Assembly: GCA_001574975.1 (NCBI GenBank)
Contig: KQ965750.1
Span: forward strand, 248,001 to 312,000
DNA: 64,000 nt
Source of the DNA: Gonapodya prolifera JEL478
Lineage: Eukaryota > Monoblepharomycota > Monoblepharidomycetes > Monoblepharidales > Gonapodyaceae
Direction: 5' to 3'
Position numbers and translations under genes: made by a program
Notes under the pieces: generated by a model
Told to the model about the DNA's origin: nothing
The model's input: only the letters and a program-made list of their open reading frames with translations
Databases searched by the model: none
Shown: one piece after another, positions 39,516-50,458 of the stretch
Position numbering within the stretch: position 1 is the stretch's first letter
Layout: each line of letters opens with the position of its first letter

Positions 39516-40855
39516 TCATAAGTCAGATAAACCCTTGACCACCAGTTTGAGATTCTTTACTCCGGACTTGACTTTTGCAAGCTTGACTCCGTCCTTGTCA
39601 GAACGGACCTCAGCCGTACCCGGTGCTGGTGCTGCGAACTCTGAGCTTTTCCCATGCCCGCGCCCCCCACCCACCTCGCTGACCACCTCGACCGCGACCA
39701 CGCTGCTGAGCGTCGTGACGTTCATCTTCGCGCTCCTGTTCGCCTTCCCCAGCACGTCCGCGACCCCAACCCCTACCTCTCCCGTTGCCGCGGCCCCCCC
39801 AGATTCGTTCCAGCCGGGGGGCACCATGTCGATCAACGCCCTGGGAAGAAGATCCACTTCATCCTCTCCTTCCAGGTCTTCGATCTCAATCTCGGCCTTC
39901 TCCAGCTCCTTCCACCTGGGCAATGCCAGCGCGGCGAGTAGATATCGGAGGACACCTTGATGCGGAGGCTGTTCACACCGGCGACCCCATCCCCATCGAA
40001 CCTGACTTCGGACAAATATTCACACACGCTCCTCGTGTCGTCCAGGCGGAGGTGGACCAACCCAGCACCCAGCGCGCGCACCATCCTGTCCACGGGAAGG
40101 GCACGTGAGGCGTGTGTGACGGTGAGGGTTGTCAGTGCCAGCATGAGCTGTGCTTCGTTGCGGACTCGATGGCGTCAAAGACGAGGTTGCGGAGGTTGAA
40201 GATGCGGCGGAAAGGCTCGACGGTGCCCTTGCCGACGCACCAAAAGGAGGACACGGCAATGCGGGCGCCGACATAGGCGTCAGTCGTGAGGTGTGGCACG
40301 GGCTTCCGGGAGTGTTCGAATCACCGGAACGTGCGCTTCTGGAATGTGGGCAGCGGCTCCAGAAGATGGCGTTCTAGCTCAGGTATGTGAGATATGAGAG
40401 TAGAAATGGAACCGTTTGCGTCCCGGGGTCTCTCGCGAGGAAGCACAGAGACGTGGAAACCTGGATTGTCCGATTTTGCTTTCCGGCCACCCCATGAGTA
40501 CTCGTCGTCCGGGTTTGCGTCGAGGACGAGGAACTTTAGCGGCAACACGTGACGTGAGCGGTCGCAGTGCACTGGAAAAGTCGTGGGAGAGCAAAGGGAG
40601 GACTCCTTACAAAACAGCCGGAGGAAGCAAGTCCAAGACGATTGCGTCAATGAAAATCTCCGGCGGCAGCTGCAGCAACCAGTGGTGTTGGCGACGCGGG
40701 CGTGAGACAGTAGAAGGGGAAGAGGGAAAAGCGGCGGGTGCGGCAGACGAGGTTTGCGAATGGGCTTTTGTCCGAGTTCCGGGAACGAACGCTGGGGCGT
40801 CGACGCTCAAGGTGAGCGCGTCAATCCCACGTGAGATGTTTGCGATGGAGTTCAT
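39516..40855 (-). CDS. F-box-like protein
   Basis: After MNSIANISRGIDALTLSVDA and a Ser/Pro/Ala-rich stretch comes HWLLQLPPEIFIDAIVLDLL, an F-box-like opening (LPxEI). A later exon gives SRHVLPLKFLVLDANPDDEY, SISTLISHIPELERHLLEPL, TLTVTHASRALPVDRMVRAL and, across a GT-AG intron of about 60 nt near 40.0 kb, GVLRYLLAALALPRWKELE and an acidic C-terminal part ending VKNLKLVVKGLSDL. This fits fungal F-box proteins with irregular leucine-rich segments that act as substrate receptors of SCF ubiquitin ligases. The substrate is unknown. The exact order of exons between 40.1 and 40.6 kb is uncertain. Confidence 0.55.
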
Positions 40856-41663
40856 GGTTGTCTGCCAGAAGGAAGGAAGAGCTGTGCGTGGTGGAAGGGA
40901 AGTTGTAACCACAATACGGGAACATCCGGAAACAGCCAGGAAACGGCTAGATCCACGCACATTCAAGGCCGCTTAGTCGGATACCGCCTGAAATAGAGAA
41001 CCGACTCCTCCTTGCTCGGATTTGGAAGAGCGCTGAGGATGTCCAAAGCAGGACTTGACTCACATCAAGCCGAAAAAGGAAGGAGATGGACGTCCAACTT
41101 TTACATCGGAAGGAGGAACAAAACCTCTTGTACATCGACCATTTAAAAAAAAGAAAAAGGAGAACAGATGATCACGAAGAAGATTATGAGGAGAGGAGCA
41201 CTCCACCTGTGCCCACCCCAAAGTGCAGGACCCATCTCCCATCTCTCACTTCACGCTTCCGCCGGCTTCCAATATACATGTCTCCTCCTTCCCATTCCGT
41301 TTTTTTTTTACTCTCCTCTCCTCTCCTTTGTCGCTCCGACTCTCCTGGACTCTTCAGCATTCATTATACGCTTGTAGCGACGTCCTATCGCAGATCCACA
41401 CTTTAATTTCTCCTAAGTCATTTCTATCTTGTGTGAATTACGATGCTGCCGCAACCAGAGGAATCTGGAGCGAGAGGAACCGTAGCGGGGGGGAGCACCA
41501 GGAGTAGCGATGTCAACAGGATGGAGAAAATGGAGAGCTCATCTCCCAACTGATGCAACCACGTTGTATTGTCCTCCCGAAAACCCTTGAATTATGGCAT
41601 AATGAAGGGCGACCAACTCTACCGAAGTCGCCACCCGTGCAATTTGATCGACCAACCTCAACA
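40856..41663. other. intergenic, with a pyrimidine-rich tract
   Basis: Separates the F-box-like gene from the divergent reductase gene. A C/T-rich tract with a T9-10 run lies at about 41,280-41,350, a common form of fungal promoter element. An in-frame ATG at 41553 would extend the next gene by 37 residues, but the added part looks non-conserved. Confidence 0.45.
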
Positions 41664-42478
41664 ATGACACACGAATCCACCCGTCCAGCCACGAATCCAC
41701 TTCCGAAACCGTCCTTTTACACCACTCTGGTTCGCGATCTCGGCGGCCTCCTTGCCCCGTCGTCCCACCACTCGGAACACCGGCGAACGCTCCACGCATC
41801 GCCTCGCGACTGGATTCTCCATCTGGGCAACGCATCGAGCCTGCTCTACTTTGCGCTGAACGATCCTCCGTACGAGCGGCGTGTCAACTGGACCGGATGG
41901 TACCTGGTCTACCCGGAGGACCAAATTGATGAATCGGTGACCGAAGAGGCGAGCGAGGCAACCCGAAAGAGAAAAAAGTCTACCATGAGACTCGGCCCGT
42001 TTCAGGGTAGAGTGGCGTGTACAGCAATTCAGGTCGGCCGCGGCGTATGTGGAGCAGCTGCGGAACGAGGTGAAACGATTGTAGTTACGGATGTTGAGGT
42101 GAGCTTTGACCAACAGGGGTGGAAGATGGATGATCAAGAAAACGATTTTCGGTGGTGCTATGGTCCACGGAGACTGTGTTGCTTGCTCAGATGTGTGAAA
42201 AGAACCGATAATATCCGTCATGTTCCCACCTCAAGGCCTTCCCCGGCCACATCGCCTGCGACTCCGCATCGCGCTCCGAGATTGTCGTGCCCATCAAAGT
42301 TCCCCGGTCGTGGGTGTTCCCGCACTCGTCCTCGGCTGACGAAAAGGTCGTGGTCGGGGTACTCGACCTGGACTGCGCCGAGCTGAGTGGCTTCGACGAG
42401 GATGACCGCGCAGGACTGGAAAAATTTGTAGACGTGGTCGTTGATGCCGTCGGGGAGAACGGTTGGTGGGTTGGATAA
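41664..42478 (+). CDS. free methionine-(R)-sulfoxide reductase (GAF domain)
   Basis: Reduces free methionine-R-sulfoxide, part of oxidative-stress repair in the cytosol. The GAF fold is complete across two exons (41664-42098 and 42236-42478): NASSLLYFAL, VNWTGWYLVYPED, LGPFQGRVACTAIQVGRGVC with conserved cysteines, ERGETIVVTDVE, then AFPGHIACDSASRSEIVVPI containing the catalytic-region cysteine, VVGVLDLDCAELSGFDEDD. Compared with short bacterial forms there is an insertion (DESVTEEASEATRKRKKS) between strands. Start ATG 41664 (MTHESTRP); stop TAA 42476-42478. Converges on the acyl-CoA dehydrogenase gene. Confidence 0.9.
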
Positions 42479-42682
42479 TTGGCTTTACATTAACGGAGAG
42501 CCCCTTCGAGTGTGATGTGTGTTGGCTTTGTCGACGTTGCGAGGGCCCAAGGAGATCTGGGCGCTGATATTGACAGTAACTTTATAATTCAAAATTATGT
42601 GCAAGGGAAACGTGTACCGTTCCAAATCAGAATATTCCACCACAACATATTGCAACACCACCACACCACCAGCCCTCCCGGC

Positions 42683-44463
42683 TCAAGCCGGCACCTTCGC
42701 CTGCACCGGAGCGGGCTCAAAGAACTCCTTTGCTACGATCCCTCTCATGACTTCGTTGGTGCCGCCCAGAATGCGGTGCACGCGAAGGTCTGCAAGGTGG
42801 ATGTGTGTGTGAGGGGCCTGAAACCCGCGATTGCGTGATGGAGGAACGTACCTCGGAGATATTGTTCGACAGGGTAGTCTTTCAAATACCCGTACCCTCC
42901 GAATAATTGGAGTGCTTGATCGCAGATCTGAGTTGGAGCAGTATCAGCACTATTGTTTGGGTTCTTCAGATGGCAACAGTACCCGTACCTCGTAACACCG
43001 CTCTGTCGCCACAATCTTGGCAATTGCGCTGTACGTCTTTGCTGACGGCTCCTTCTTGTCCAACGAGTCAGCGGCAGACCGGACCACGAGACGAGCTGAG
43101 TGGAGAGCGGCCGCCATATCGACCAGGCGAAACTGAGTGTTCTGGAAGTGGGATAAGGGTACGCCAAATTGTTTGCGGTTCTGTACGTGGGAGAAGGAGG
43201 CGTCGATGGCAGCCTGAGCACCACCCAGTGAAGCGCTGGACACGTTGAGTCGGCCGCCAGTGAGGGCACTCATGGCAATGAGGAAGCCTCGGCCTGGATA
43301 CATGAAATGTATTGATGATCCATGAAGTTCCCGATGCCAGACTCCCCAACTCCTACTCACCTTCCTCCCCAATGAGGTTTCCTTCAGGCACCGCACAGTC
43401 CTCAAAGATCACCGCCCGCGTACTCTGAGAGTTCCACCCCATCTTTTTCTCCTTGGCGCCAAAGGACAGTCCAGGCGTCCCCTTCTCCACCAGGAAACAA
43501 GAGATCCCGCGCCACCCCAAATGTCCTGATGTCCGGGCAAATACAAAGTACAGTTCGTTGTCTCCGGCACCTGAGATGAACGCCTAGGAGCATGTGCAGG
43601 TGGTCAGAAGGTGACAGCAAGCTCTCCGGATCATATCGGTCCCACCTTGGATCCGTTGAGAATGTAGTAACCGTCACGTTTTACGGCCTTTGTCGTAATG
43701 CTCGCGGCGTCAGACCCGGAGTTGGGCTCAGTCAAGCAGTACGATGCCATTTTCTGAGTGGAAATGCAGAACTGAGTTGATGGCACCAGGTGTGAAACTT
43801 AAGTGGGGCTGCGACTCACCTGAAGCGAGGCCATTTCCGGGAGGATCCTCTCCTTCAACGGTTGCTTGCCAAAGTTGTCCAACACCCATGCGCACATGTT
43901 GTGTAGGTACAGGAGGGCGGTAGTCGAGACGCATCCTGTCGCCAAGGCCTCAAAAATGATGGACGCATCCAGATGTCCAAGACCAGTGCCACCAAAGGCA
44001 GGCGAACAGTAGATCGCTGGGAGATGGATGCGACTCATTGATAAGAGCTCACCGTGTCCTGGGTAACAGGAATTTACCTCCAAATCCAAGTCCACCCGCT
44101 TTCCGGATAGTTTCCTGTGGTGATAATTCCGTCTGATCCCAAGCTCGCATGTTCGGTGCCTGCATGCAATATCGCATCGATATCTTAGCTGCAGTCCTTG
44201 CAGGAAGAGGAAACCATCTCCACTCACAAACTCTGCGTCGGCGAATTTTTTGGCCATGCTCTGGTACTCGATTTGCTCGTCGGTCAAACCATGCGACCCT
44301 TGTAGGGAAACGCAGCATGCTACTTCAGCGGACCACATCGTGATGGCAAAAAGTTCAGCTCACAGTTAACGACCTCGGAGCTCCCAAAGAGCCGAACTTG
44401 ATTTCGCCCGATCGCTCCCCGCAACGCTTCCCTAGCCGTGCTAGCTGCGCGAATGGAAAACAT
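42683..44463 (-). CDS. ACAD8: acyl-CoA dehydrogenase, ACAD8 (isobutyryl-CoA dehydrogenase)-like, mitochondrial
   Basis: FAD enzyme of valine/branched-chain acyl-CoA breakdown. [20 protein letters not shown] is a good mitochondrial presequence; its exon joins in frame to [20 protein letters not shown]. Then come [23 protein letters not shown]-type FAD/substrate loop, [73 protein letters not shown] and [16 protein letters not shown]. Order and wording match ACAD8. The catalytic-base position, Glu in human ACAD8 (LEGSNEVMR), is Gly here (LGGTNEVMR); the alternative Glu position of isovaleryl- and long-chain enzymes is also Gly (TGGRL). About eight exons. Stop TGA 42683-42685. Confidence 0.85.
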
Positions 44464-45017
44464 GTGAACGTGGTGGCAAGACTCGGAACGCTGCAGACCG
44501 GAAGCGAATCGGATGTGAAAACATGGGGAGCTGAATAGGGGTCATATAAACTAAGCAACCGCCCGCGTCATGGACGGACCGCATGACCATGACAACTGCA
44601 CTCCAAACGTTGCTTTGCGACGACGGAAAATCACATAACCAGTCTTTAAGAACGGGATGACGCCCCGATGCGTTGATACCTGTGTTCCCAAACACGAAGC
44701 ACGTCTAATTCTAGCCAGGTTCGACATCCGCACAAAAGCCTTCCAGTCAACCCGTACTGCCTACTTGTGTCGGAGCCGCAATATCGAGATACTAAGATGG
44801 GCCGTGCTCGGACGAGTGGCTGTGAAAAGACCACAAATCCGCCGACTTTGATTCCTGCTGATGTTCCCCCCCCTCCCAAAAACTCCACCACGGGGACCCT
44901 TGACCCTTTATTTGTAATTGACTCTCGCCATCACTTTTCAGTGGAAAACAAAATGCTTTTTCGAAATATTACTTGCAGTGAAATATGCGATCATCCATTC
45001 CCGACCATGCCTGGAAC
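44464..45017. other. intergenic, no feature recognised
   Basis: Lies between the ACAD8-like start and the 3' end of the RING-H2 gene, both on the minus strand. Contains a short C run (about 44,871) and no supported gene. Confidence 0.4.
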
Positions 45018-45921
45018 TCAAACAACCACAACTATTTTTTCGAGGTCTTCATGGGGCTTTCCGCTCGCAGCGGCCACGTCGTTTCGACACACGGGGCACT
45101 GCCCAATCCTGCAGCAGAGCCACTTGTCGATGCACGACACGTGGTACGAGTGTCCGCATGGAATGGTTCGCAGCGTCGAGCCGGGATGGTACGGCTCGAG
45201 GCAAATGGGGCAGTGTGGTGCGTGATGGTCCGATGGTGAAGTGGACGTTGACGGTACGGGGAGGTTGGGCGTTGGCGGCGTAGTGCTCTTGGAGGTTGTT
45301 TCGCAGGTGCTATTCAAACTCTGACAGGAGTCTGACTGCTGGTCCTCCGACACCAGGGTAGCGGTGACCTCCTCTTCCTTCTTCTGACCAGACTCTAGGT
45401 GTAGCTCCACTGTCGTGTGCCAATTCCAGACGGGCCACGTTTGTAGCACACTGGGATGCACGAGTCGTTTCGCAACTTGAGCTTGTTCCGAGGGGTGAGA
45501 TCGAGTTAATGCTGCGCACAGGTTTCCGCTCAGGATGTCGGTGTAGAGGGATGGGTTTTGTTTCCGCAGTTGTGCAAACTCTTGACGAATTCGCTGTTGA
45601 ACAAGAGCTGATGAGACGGAAGCCGCCTCTGTCCATCTTCCACCATCTTCCACTCACACGCCACTCAACGATTCTCCATATAATCATTACAGCGCTGAAG
45701 GTTAGAAAAACCCCCGAGATGCCGATCAGGCCGAACATCCCAGCGTTGTTTTGCGGGGGAGCAGTGTCGGGAGACCCGCGAAGTGAGGCATCTTTGTTAC
45801 GAGTAGTTGCAAAAAATGATGGTGAATGAGGTGCAGTCGGATTCGGAACCGCGCATTTGAACTCACTCTGAGCTTGAGCAGGCATCCCATTTCCAGCACC
45901 CGAGCGCCACGAAGATGTCAT
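45018..45921 (-). CDS. membrane RING-H2 E3 ubiquitin ligase (ATL/RNF-type), copy 1
   Basis: A short lumenal N-terminus (MTSSWRSGAGNGMPAQAQ) precedes one transmembrane helix (MFGLIGISGVFLTFSAVMII), a juxtamembrane WRIVEWR, and after a 64-nt intron RIRQEFAQLRKQNPSLY. A Ser/Thr/Pro linker leads to a complete RING-H2 finger: CPICLEPY, IPCGHSYHVSCIDKWL, CPVCRNDV. All eight zinc ligands are present, so E3 activity at a membrane is likely. The C-terminus is short (HEDLEKIVVVV). The intron acceptor directly before CGA-ATT-CGT is at the same protein position as in the copy near 59.9 kb, showing common descent. Substrates unknown. Confidence 0.82.
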
Positions 45922-46009
45922 ATCAGTCTTGTCTAGGATACCAAGAGAGAGCGAGAGCTTGTGCAAGAAGCTCGATGGCGCCCTTCATCCTGACTCGATA
46001 TATATGCGT

Positions 46010-46045
46010 GCCAAGGTGGATGGTGTGGATGGTGTGGATGGTGTG
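46010..46045. repeat. short 9-bp tandem repeat (GGATGGTGT)n
   Basis: About three copies of GGATGGTGT in a row upstream of the RING-H2 copy-1 gene. A small minisatellite; no function inferred. Confidence 0.8.
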
Positions 46046-46370
46046 AGATGGTGCGTACATAGCACTAATATATTGCACCTATATCGTCTCCCAGCAAGGA
46101 GAGATTCCTGCAAGTATGCTGCAGAAAAGATATATGTATCCTGGACGCTGGACGGAAAGGAAAGACGGCGAGATAATTGCAGGATCATCCCCTGGAGCAT
46201 GCATTGTCGTGACAATGAGGATGTTGGGGATTTTGCCCGAACCGCGTAAGACACCAGATGGCGCAAAATTAAATAGTGGTGTCATGACATGGCATAACAA
46301 AATAAATATTATCATTCCTATGTGTTCGATGTCATGTGTCATCCTCTCGTGTCCTGACCAAAGGGGCATG

Positions 46371-47593
46371 TTACGGAAACCTCGGTTCTTCGTAACGTCG
46401 CACAGCAGTTTCTAAAGATGAGCTGCTTGGGGTGTTGCTCTTTCTTAACTCTTCAATAGAGAAGTACTCCCGTCCAGCAGGAGCATTTGTGACAGCAGTT
46501 GGTGCTATGGTTGGTAAACCAAGTGGGATCTGTGCAACATGCAGTTTTTGGGGCTCGCGACGAAGCTCGTTTGCGAACCGGCGCATGTACGAGCAGTAGA
46601 TCAGGTCAGACACTATTTGAGCGCTCCAGACGATCAAAAAGAATCGGAGAGGTTCGTCGTTAACCGAAATTCTTATGACGAATTGCAGGAGATCGACGAC
46701 CATCACCTGGAGGGTATCGCGCAAACGGTGAGTGCCATGGTAGCATAAAAGTTTGATTCCGTGCCGAGTACCCACCAAAATGCTGCTCGCAAATAGGGCA
46801 AGCGAGGCAGCGAACGTGTTGGGCTGCTCCACGAACATGGACTTGGTCTGTGGGCGCCCCGAGCTGATGATATCGCGGAAATAGCCCCACAGATAGTACA
46901 CGTGAAGCACGATAAAGATAAAATTCTGGAAAGCGCCAAGCCCCGCGCTGAGCCACTCTGTGAATGCCCATCGGGGATTTGTCACCGGGGCACAGAGTCG
47001 TGGAAGGCCTCTGACGCCAGTCGATACAGCGCACCACCTTTATATGTAATTTTCATTGTCATCGGGCCAACTCGAAGTGAATCTCCAAACATCAGACGCA
47101 CCATTGAAACGTCGACGCGGTGAGAAGTATTGATACTCCCATAAGAATCGCCACCCACAGATTCCGTCTATATGAGAGCAACCATATCCGAAGACTATAC
47201 GTGCACCATTTTCCGACATTCCCAATAAGGTATAGCGTACACCCGATCCTATTGGGGTTTCCCGGATGAAGTGACCCGAAAACGTTATTAGTACGTGAAG
47301 GCTGTTAGGTAAGGAGGTGGTACCTTCACAGGGACCGGAAGCCCCACTCACTGAATCGCCGGATTGCACGAAAGATTCGACGCCACGAACACTACCAGCG
47401 CGGACAACATGGAGCTCACGATCGTCAGCGTACTGAGCGCCTTGAGGGAGGTCGGAAAGACGGACAGGTCCGGGAGGAAGGTGACCAGAATGACGAGCTG
47501 TGAAACGGCGCTGGCCAGAGTGATGGAGTTGGCGAAAATTTGCCGGCCGGTCGTAACGTCGGACAGATCGGCGACGTTTGGGAGTGTGGTCAT
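46371..47593 (-). CDS. multi-pass membrane protein of unknown function
   Basis: Not recognised. Starting at MTTLPNVADLSDVTTGRQIF, hydrophobic helices follow: ITLASAVSQLVILVTFL, LTIVSSMLSALVVFVAS, then after introns KWCTYSLRIWLLSYRRN, LWVAILMGVSILLTAS, FQNFIFIVLHVYYLWGYF, TFAASLALFASSILVG and FLIVWSAQIVSDLIY. That gives roughly seven helices and a cytosolic Ser/Pro-rich tail (IEELRKSNTPSSSSLE). The topology resembles small fungal seven-helix proteins, but no receptor signature is visible. Stop at 46371. An upstream in-frame ATG (47662) would add 23 residues. Confidence 0.6.
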
Positions 47594-47826
47594 CCTCGAT
47601 GGCGGGGTGGATGGGTGGTGCGCCTGTAGGAAATGAAAGGTCCCTCTGTTTACATTGTTCATGACCTCACAGCCCTCAGTGTTTACTCCCCACCCTTGTA
47701 AACATAAGCCGCAAAAGCCTTTCTTCTTCTTCTTCCCCGTCTCTTCTAACTTTTATTCCCCGTCTTGTCTAATGTGGAGTTTGAGGTTACTCCTGAAGTG
47801 TCAAGCTATAAAGTATGTCCTGTCCA

Positions 47827-49563
47827 TCATATTTTCGCACTCTCAGTCACAGTGTGCTTCTGCACCACTTCCCCCTTGCGAATCACAGTCGCATACTCCC
47901 GACCACACGAAAGCCCGCTCTCATTATCAACACCCGCGCGGCCCTCTTGCCCATTCAGAACAATCCACACACCCTGCCCACGCACGATATCCCTCCCCTC
48001 CGCGTCCATGATGCGTCCACCAAGAAACGCCTTGCGCTTCTCTTGGCGCTCCAGGAACGACGTCAGCGAGATCCAGCTCCCGGACCCGGACCTGGAAAAG
48101 TCGGCGCCGGTGGGGTGTGCGGTCACCGTGTGCGTGTGTGGGAAGGTGCACGTGAATGTGCCCGTGGGACCTTCGCCATACAAGGTGCCGAGCATGTTTG
48201 AGTAGCATGTGCTGGGAGGTGGGCGCACGGTGTGAGTAAGAGTCGGACCATACTTTTGAAACGTGCAAAGACATCAACTTACTCTGCAAGCGTGAACAAA
48301 AACCCCGCATGAAGGTCCATTTCAACACAACCGTTCCGCCCCAGCCGTGCTGTCGCTGGATCCCCGGCGCCGAAACCTCCCGTTCCCAGTTCATACTCGC
48401 CATGAAACTCAATCCTCGGCGGGTGCGCCACCGCCGTGGTGGATACGTCGGTGCCTTCATTGTGCGTCTCGTCCCACCGCAGTGCCGCCCACGCCCCGCG
48501 CGTGATCTTGTCGACTCCCCACAAATTCTCCGTGATGAAATAAATGTCCACGTGGTGCTCGTGAGGGGCCACGGTCGGGTTGAGACCGCCAAAGTGGAGC
48601 ACGGCGGAAGATAACGGACTGCTTTGGCTTGCAGAAGGGGGGTTGTGGAGTGGTGGAACGTTGGCGGCAATGGTTGCATCCATCAGGTTCCGGACACGGC
48701 GAGGGATTTCAGGAAGCTTCGTGGAGATACGTTCGAGAGGCATCAGATCCGAGTCCCACGCGAGTGTGTCGGCAGACGCAATGCGCTCCGCAATGCTGAT
48801 GGCCTTGCCCAGGTCATGTCGCGCGACCCACACTCCTTCCCCCTCCACCAATAGTTTCCCACAGCCATCAAGAATCTTCGCGGTCGTTGTCCATTCAGCG
48901 TCGCTGTATTTCGTCACCGTAGCCTCCAAGCGCGCCCAGGAGAGAATGGGGACCGGGTTGCGATACGCCACCGCGAGGGAGCTCAACCGCGCACGACGCG
49001 GCGGCGAGCCCGAGGAAGATACGAGAGTATCTCGTGCATCACCCATAATCTTGTGCAACGACAAAATGAGCAATCGTCAAACGGAACTGCGGGGATGTGT
49101 CGCTCACCTGCATCAGCACCGTCCCAATGCAGCCGCCCTGCACGGTGTTCCGCTTCCCTGCGGACCAATCACCGAATGCCACGACGGCCTCGACTTTTTG
49201 GCGATGAAATCGAGAAAAGTAGCGGGCGATGCGTCTTGGATGGAGGAGGGACGGCCAAAAACATGTGGTTCGCTGCCACTGCCCGGAAGCATTTTCTCCG
49301 TCACCAAGTCGCAGCGGTGGAGGCGGTAGGGCGTGGTTTGGAATTCCGAGGTCGGGTCTAATGGAGGAAGTGGCCGACCCGCTCGTTGCGGGGAGTGGAA
49401 GGTCCCATATGGTTTCCGATGGGGCAGTTCCGACAATGAAGGCGAAGGCCCATTCCGCACAAGGCAGCGGAAGCAGGAGAGGGAGGATTCCGTGGCGCGG
49501 TGGGCGAGAGGGGTCTTCGCAGAAGGGGGCGCTGGGAAGATCGCGTGGAGGTGTGTGGGGCAT
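47827..49563 (-). CDS. thioesterase-like protein with two hot-dog domains
   Basis: Two consecutive hot-dog (PaaI/THEM-like) halves. The first shows VQGGCIGTVLMQ, then across an intron LSSLAVAYRNPVPILSWAR, LEATVTKYSDAEW and AKILDGCGKLLVEGEGVWV. The second shows LHFGGLNPTV, GRNGCVEMDLHAGFLFTLAE, then across a phase-2 intron CYSNMLGTLYGEGPTGTF, SWISLTSFLERQEKRKAF and GGRIMDAEGRDIVRGQGVWI. The paired endings GEGVWV and GQGVWI mark the duplicate domains. Single-domain relatives hydrolyse acyl-CoA; activity here is inferred. Start ATG about 49563 with a proline-rich leader (MPHTPPRDLPSAP); stop at 47827. Confidence 0.68.
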
Positions 49564-50458
49564 CGTTGCTGAGGCCCCATGTGCTTTGGTCGGCGAGTTT
49601 CAAACCGGGTAGTCTGACGTCACAGTGAAAGGGCAAAACGTTGTGCTCCGAACGTGTCTTGTCGAGATGGCGGGGTACCGTGGTGTTAGATTTCATCCGC
49701 TCACCAGAGATGGATTTTGCAATTGCGAGCTGGTCGCGACCACGGTCTCATCACTATAGCAAGGCGTCGCGCACTGCTTTCAGAGCTCTTATCTATGTTG
49801 ATACGAGAGGGCGGTTCACGGAAACGTCAGCAACGTAAGGATGGGTTCCTAAGATATACGATTCTCCTGAGATATGAAATTAGAGGGAAGGTGATGCCAG
49901 CAGTCCTCGTTCATACTCACATCTTCTGAGACAGCTAAACAAACTTGATAAATCAGAGGTCAGTCTCAGCAGCGCCTCACCAGGAACTTTTAAAAAAGCT
50001 CTTCCATCTCCTTCTTCCCATCATCTCAATTTGTAACCACATTACCCATCAACAGTAAAGCGAAAAAAAAACTGATGAGACCTTGCAAACGGTCCCACTT
50101 TGTTGTGTGTTTTGGTCGCCACAGTGGGTGGAAGTTTCGTCATGAAACCCCTGCCAAGACACACAACAAACCGACTCGGTCTGACAGCGGAGAACTCAAT
50201 TCCCCCGAACGGTCGATGGGAATGCACCGGGAAGTGATTTCAGTGGCAGTTCCGCTGACCTGTATTTTTCCTGGACACGAACGCGCGACAAGGAAAAAAT
50301 TCTTCGGACAGGTTAAAAATTGGGAGGGCAAAAGGGAATTTTTGTCGTCAACCTGGAGGCACAAGGCGCATGCTCAAAACAGCCACCTACCGAATCCACA
50401 CAAAGTGACGCTGCACTAGCCTCTCGAGAAACGGAACGAGCTCCGAGTCATACCATCG
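49564..50458. other. intergenic, divergent upstream region with a 17-bp inverted repeat
   Basis: Between the divergent hot-dog and kinase genes; no gene supported. TTTGTTGTGTGTTTTGG (50099-50115) pairs with CCAAGACACACAACAAA (50154-50170) with one G-U-type mismatch. Inside the loop is a second small palindrome, GTTTCGTCATGAAAC (50134-50148). It could be a nested hairpin or a remnant of a small inverted-repeat element. Confidence 0.6.

Noticed and set aside
45620-45690. A 31-nt mini-intron in RING-H2 copy 1
   Set aside because: A 64-nt intron with the same donor has a proper pyrimidine tract and an acceptor at the position conserved in copy 3.
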